Shown in pieces: positions 35,163 through 36,515 of a DNA stretch of 36,515 nt. Source of the DNA: Deltaproteobacteria bacterium (lineage in GTDB: Bacteria; Myxococcota_C; UBA6777); the NCBI GenBank assembly GCA_002731275.1, contig PCBK01000068.1:1-36515 (forward strand), in the 5' to 3' direction. The position numbers and the translations under genes are program-made. Numbering within the stretch: position 1 is the first letter of the stretch; the number at the start of each line of letters is the position of its first letter. Below the pieces are notes generated by a model. It saw only the letters and a program-made list of their open reading frames with translations, ran no database searches and was not told the origin of the DNA.

Positions 35163-36203
35163 TTACTCCGAGATTCTGGAGCGTGTGAGCATGGAGTGTG
35201 TGCTCACGTGGATCTTGCCGAGATGTGTCCACGTCCATCTGGTCCCACCTGTCTCAGGGACACGTTCTTCGACCATTCCAAGAGGGACAGAGAGATTGAT
35301 TCTCACGACAGAGCGTGTCTTTAGTTGGATGTTGATCCGTTTGCCTTTGAGTCGCTTGGGTGGTTGGACGCGCTTCATACAGTAGTTGGCTTTTGCGAGG
35401 ACTACATTGGTCGCGCTGATAGCACCACTCGCGTCACGCAGCTCGACTTTTGGTTTCCCCTGCCCATCCCATGAGAAGTGAAACGTTCCCTGCCAAAAGG
35501 CGCCAACAACAGCCTGATTCCCTATCTTTTGCAAACCATAGTTCCGTGCCTTCAAATGTTTGACGAAGCGACGTTTAAACCACACTTCCAGACATCGATC
35601 GAGTGTGACAGTCGCTTTTCCGATAAACATATCTGTCAATCCAGCTCGATCCTTCATCATCTCTTTCCAACCAGCATGATATTTTTGCATTGTCCGGGAG
35701 AAGTGATCTGTGCCAGCCCAAGCTCGTCGCTTGTTTCGTTCTTTTTCGGCTTTTGTCAATCCCGGTAACCGGCTGGGACGCAGATCCAAAAAACGATACT
35801 GTTTTGGTTTTTTTTGTGTCTGCTTGTTCTTTTTTGCAAGTGAAGGCGTTTTGTGAGGCTTTTTTATCGGTGTCTTTTGCCTCTTAACAATGCGTCGCTT
35901 GGGCGGAGAACGACGTCGCTTCCTCACAACTCTTGGTCTTTTTATCGCCCTTTTTCGCAGTTTGCGTGTTCGACGGGGACGCGGAGGTGTGACGATCGCC
36001 TTTTTGAGCCGCTTTTGTGGCTTCGGCTTCTTTCTCACCACTTGCTTTTTGGGTTTCCACTTTACCAGTCGGATTGTAAGCTTCTTCTCTTTTGGTGTTT
36101 GCCTGAACAGTTCAATAGTACTTCCTAAGTACAGTACGATGAGATGCAGTAGCCCAGAGAAGAGCAACATCGCTACAAAGCTGCGTTTGGCTGTGGATAG
36201 CAT
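35163..36203 (-). CDS. TonB-like energy-transducer protein with very basic linker
   Basis: 346 residues from ATG 36203. This start is preferred over TTG 36224 because the signal-anchor begins here. Residues about 8-30 form one membrane segment (SFVAMLLFSGLLHLIVLYLG). Residues 42-140 are extraordinarily Lys/Arg/Pro-rich, as in TonB periplasmic linkers but more basic. The C-terminal half has GTFHFSWDGQGKPKVELRDASG followed by VVLAKANYCMKRVQPPKRL, which resembles the TonB/AgmX C-terminal pattern. TonB couples the proton-driven ExbBD motor to outer-membrane receptors; no exbBD or receptor genes are in the window, so the system is unknown. Lies downstream of the 5S gene on the same strand, beyond its terminator. 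Confidence 0.75.
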   Translation of the reverse strand: MLSTAKRSFVAMLLFSGLLHLIVLYLGSTIELFRQTPKEKKLTIRLVKWKPKKQVVRKKPKPQKRLKKAIVTPPRPRRTRKLRKRAIKRPRVVRKRRRSPPKRRIVKRQKTPIKKPHKTPSLAKKNKQTQKKPKQYRFLDLRPSRLPGLTKAEKERNKRRAWAGTDHFSRTMQKYHAGWKEMMKDRAGLTDMFIGKATVTLDRCLEVWFKRRFVKHLKARNYGLQKIGNQAVVGAFWQGTFHFSWDGQGKPKVELRDASGAISATNVVLAKANYCMKRVQPPKRLKGKRINIQLKTRSVVRINLSVPLGMVEERVPETGGTRWTWTHLGKIHVSTHSMLTRSRISE

Positions 36204-36380
36204 CACATACCTGCCTGTGTTCAAAAAGCAACAAACACCGATTCAGACGACCAAGTGAAAGAACCGAATGTATCTGAAGGATATTCATGACAGCGGGCAA
36301 ATGCAACAAAGACAGTGACTTTCTGGGAATACAAGCGAGTCAGTACACAAGGGGAGGGGAGAGAAATAGAGACCCTAGAA

Positions 36381-36415
36381 ACAAAAAACCCCGAAAGAGA
36401 GTCTCTTTCGGGGTT
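36381..36415 (-). terminator. Intrinsic terminator of the rRNA operon
   Basis: On the minus strand, AACCCCGAAAGAGA pairs with TCTCTTTCGGGGTT and is followed by a T-run (36386-36382). The stem is about 13 bp. It lies 15 bases past the 5S 3' end. Confidence 0.92.
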
Positions 36416-36429
36416 GATTGCTTTGATAG

Positions 36430-36515
36430 ACCCAGCAACGACCTACTTTCCCACCACAGAGGGCAGTATCATCGGCGCTAAAGAGCTTGACGACCGAGTT
36501 CGGAATGGGATCGGG
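36430..36515 (-). rRNA. rrf: 5S ribosomal RNA, partial (5' part outside the window)
   Basis: The minus strand reads CCCGATCCCATTCCGAACTC, then GCGCCGATGATACTG and GGGAAAGTAGGTCGTTGCTGGG, the conserved loops and 3' strand of bacterial 5S rRNA. About 86 of roughly 117 bases are present; the exact 3' end is uncertain by a few bases. It implies 23S and 16S genes further right. Confidence 0.95.

Overview
The window looks like chromosome from a Gram-negative bacterium of the Myxococcota or a related delta-proteobacterial lineage, with GC content around the middle of the range. The basis is indirect: many large secreted or lipidated Cys-rich proteins, MopE-type CxxxDxDCDG repeats, a trypsin-like protease ending in a MYXO-CTERM-like tail, an FHA-GGDEF fusion, a TerB/DnaJ protein and a very basic TonB-like protein. 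I cannot name a genus. I see no tRNA, CRISPR array or insertion sequence. The right edge cuts a minus-strand 5S rRNA gene, so an rRNA operon lies just outside.

Left part (1-14.9 kb) is mostly cell-envelope genes. In order: an SBBP-type propeller lipoprotein (+), a 1318-residue MopE-repeat/NHL-propeller lipoprotein (-), a small lipoprotein (+), a HEAT-repeat protein followed by a UPF0462/CBM9-like protein (+), a secreted trypsin-like protease with a long Cys-rich stalk (+), and a pair made of a degenerate protein kinase and an N-formylglutamate-amidohydrolase-like exported protein (+). Three plausible sigma70-type promoters in this part support start sites downstream of the longest open frames.

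Middle part (14.9-17.7 kb) is the most unusual. A 46-bp inverted repeat, itself made of two 17-bp operator-like dyads, precedes a two-gene unit joined by an ATGA overlap. The first gene encodes a 518-residue protein with a degenerate EF-hand and a Gly-rich hydrophobic C-terminus. The second encodes an Rpn-family PD-(D/E)XK nuclease with an in-frame internal start, preceded by its own Shine-Dalgarno, that would yield the C-terminal 80 residues alone. That resembles the intragenic-antitoxin arrangement reported for Rpn toxins, so this is my main candidate for a new toxin or defence module.

Right part (17.8-36.5 kb) mixes housekeeping and accessory genes: a secernin-family protein lacking an N-terminal cysteine nucleophile, homoserine kinase (thrB), a ThuA/GATase-like protein, a propeller lipoprotein, a winged-helix protein, miaA behind a TerB-J-domain gene, two small overlapping genes, an outer-membrane barrel, an M50 metalloprotease, a Cys-repeat lipoprotein with a fibrinogen/intelectin-like head, a thiolase, an FHA-GGDEF cyclase, a TonB-like protein and the 5S gene with its terminator. 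All function calls come from reading motifs; no database search was run.
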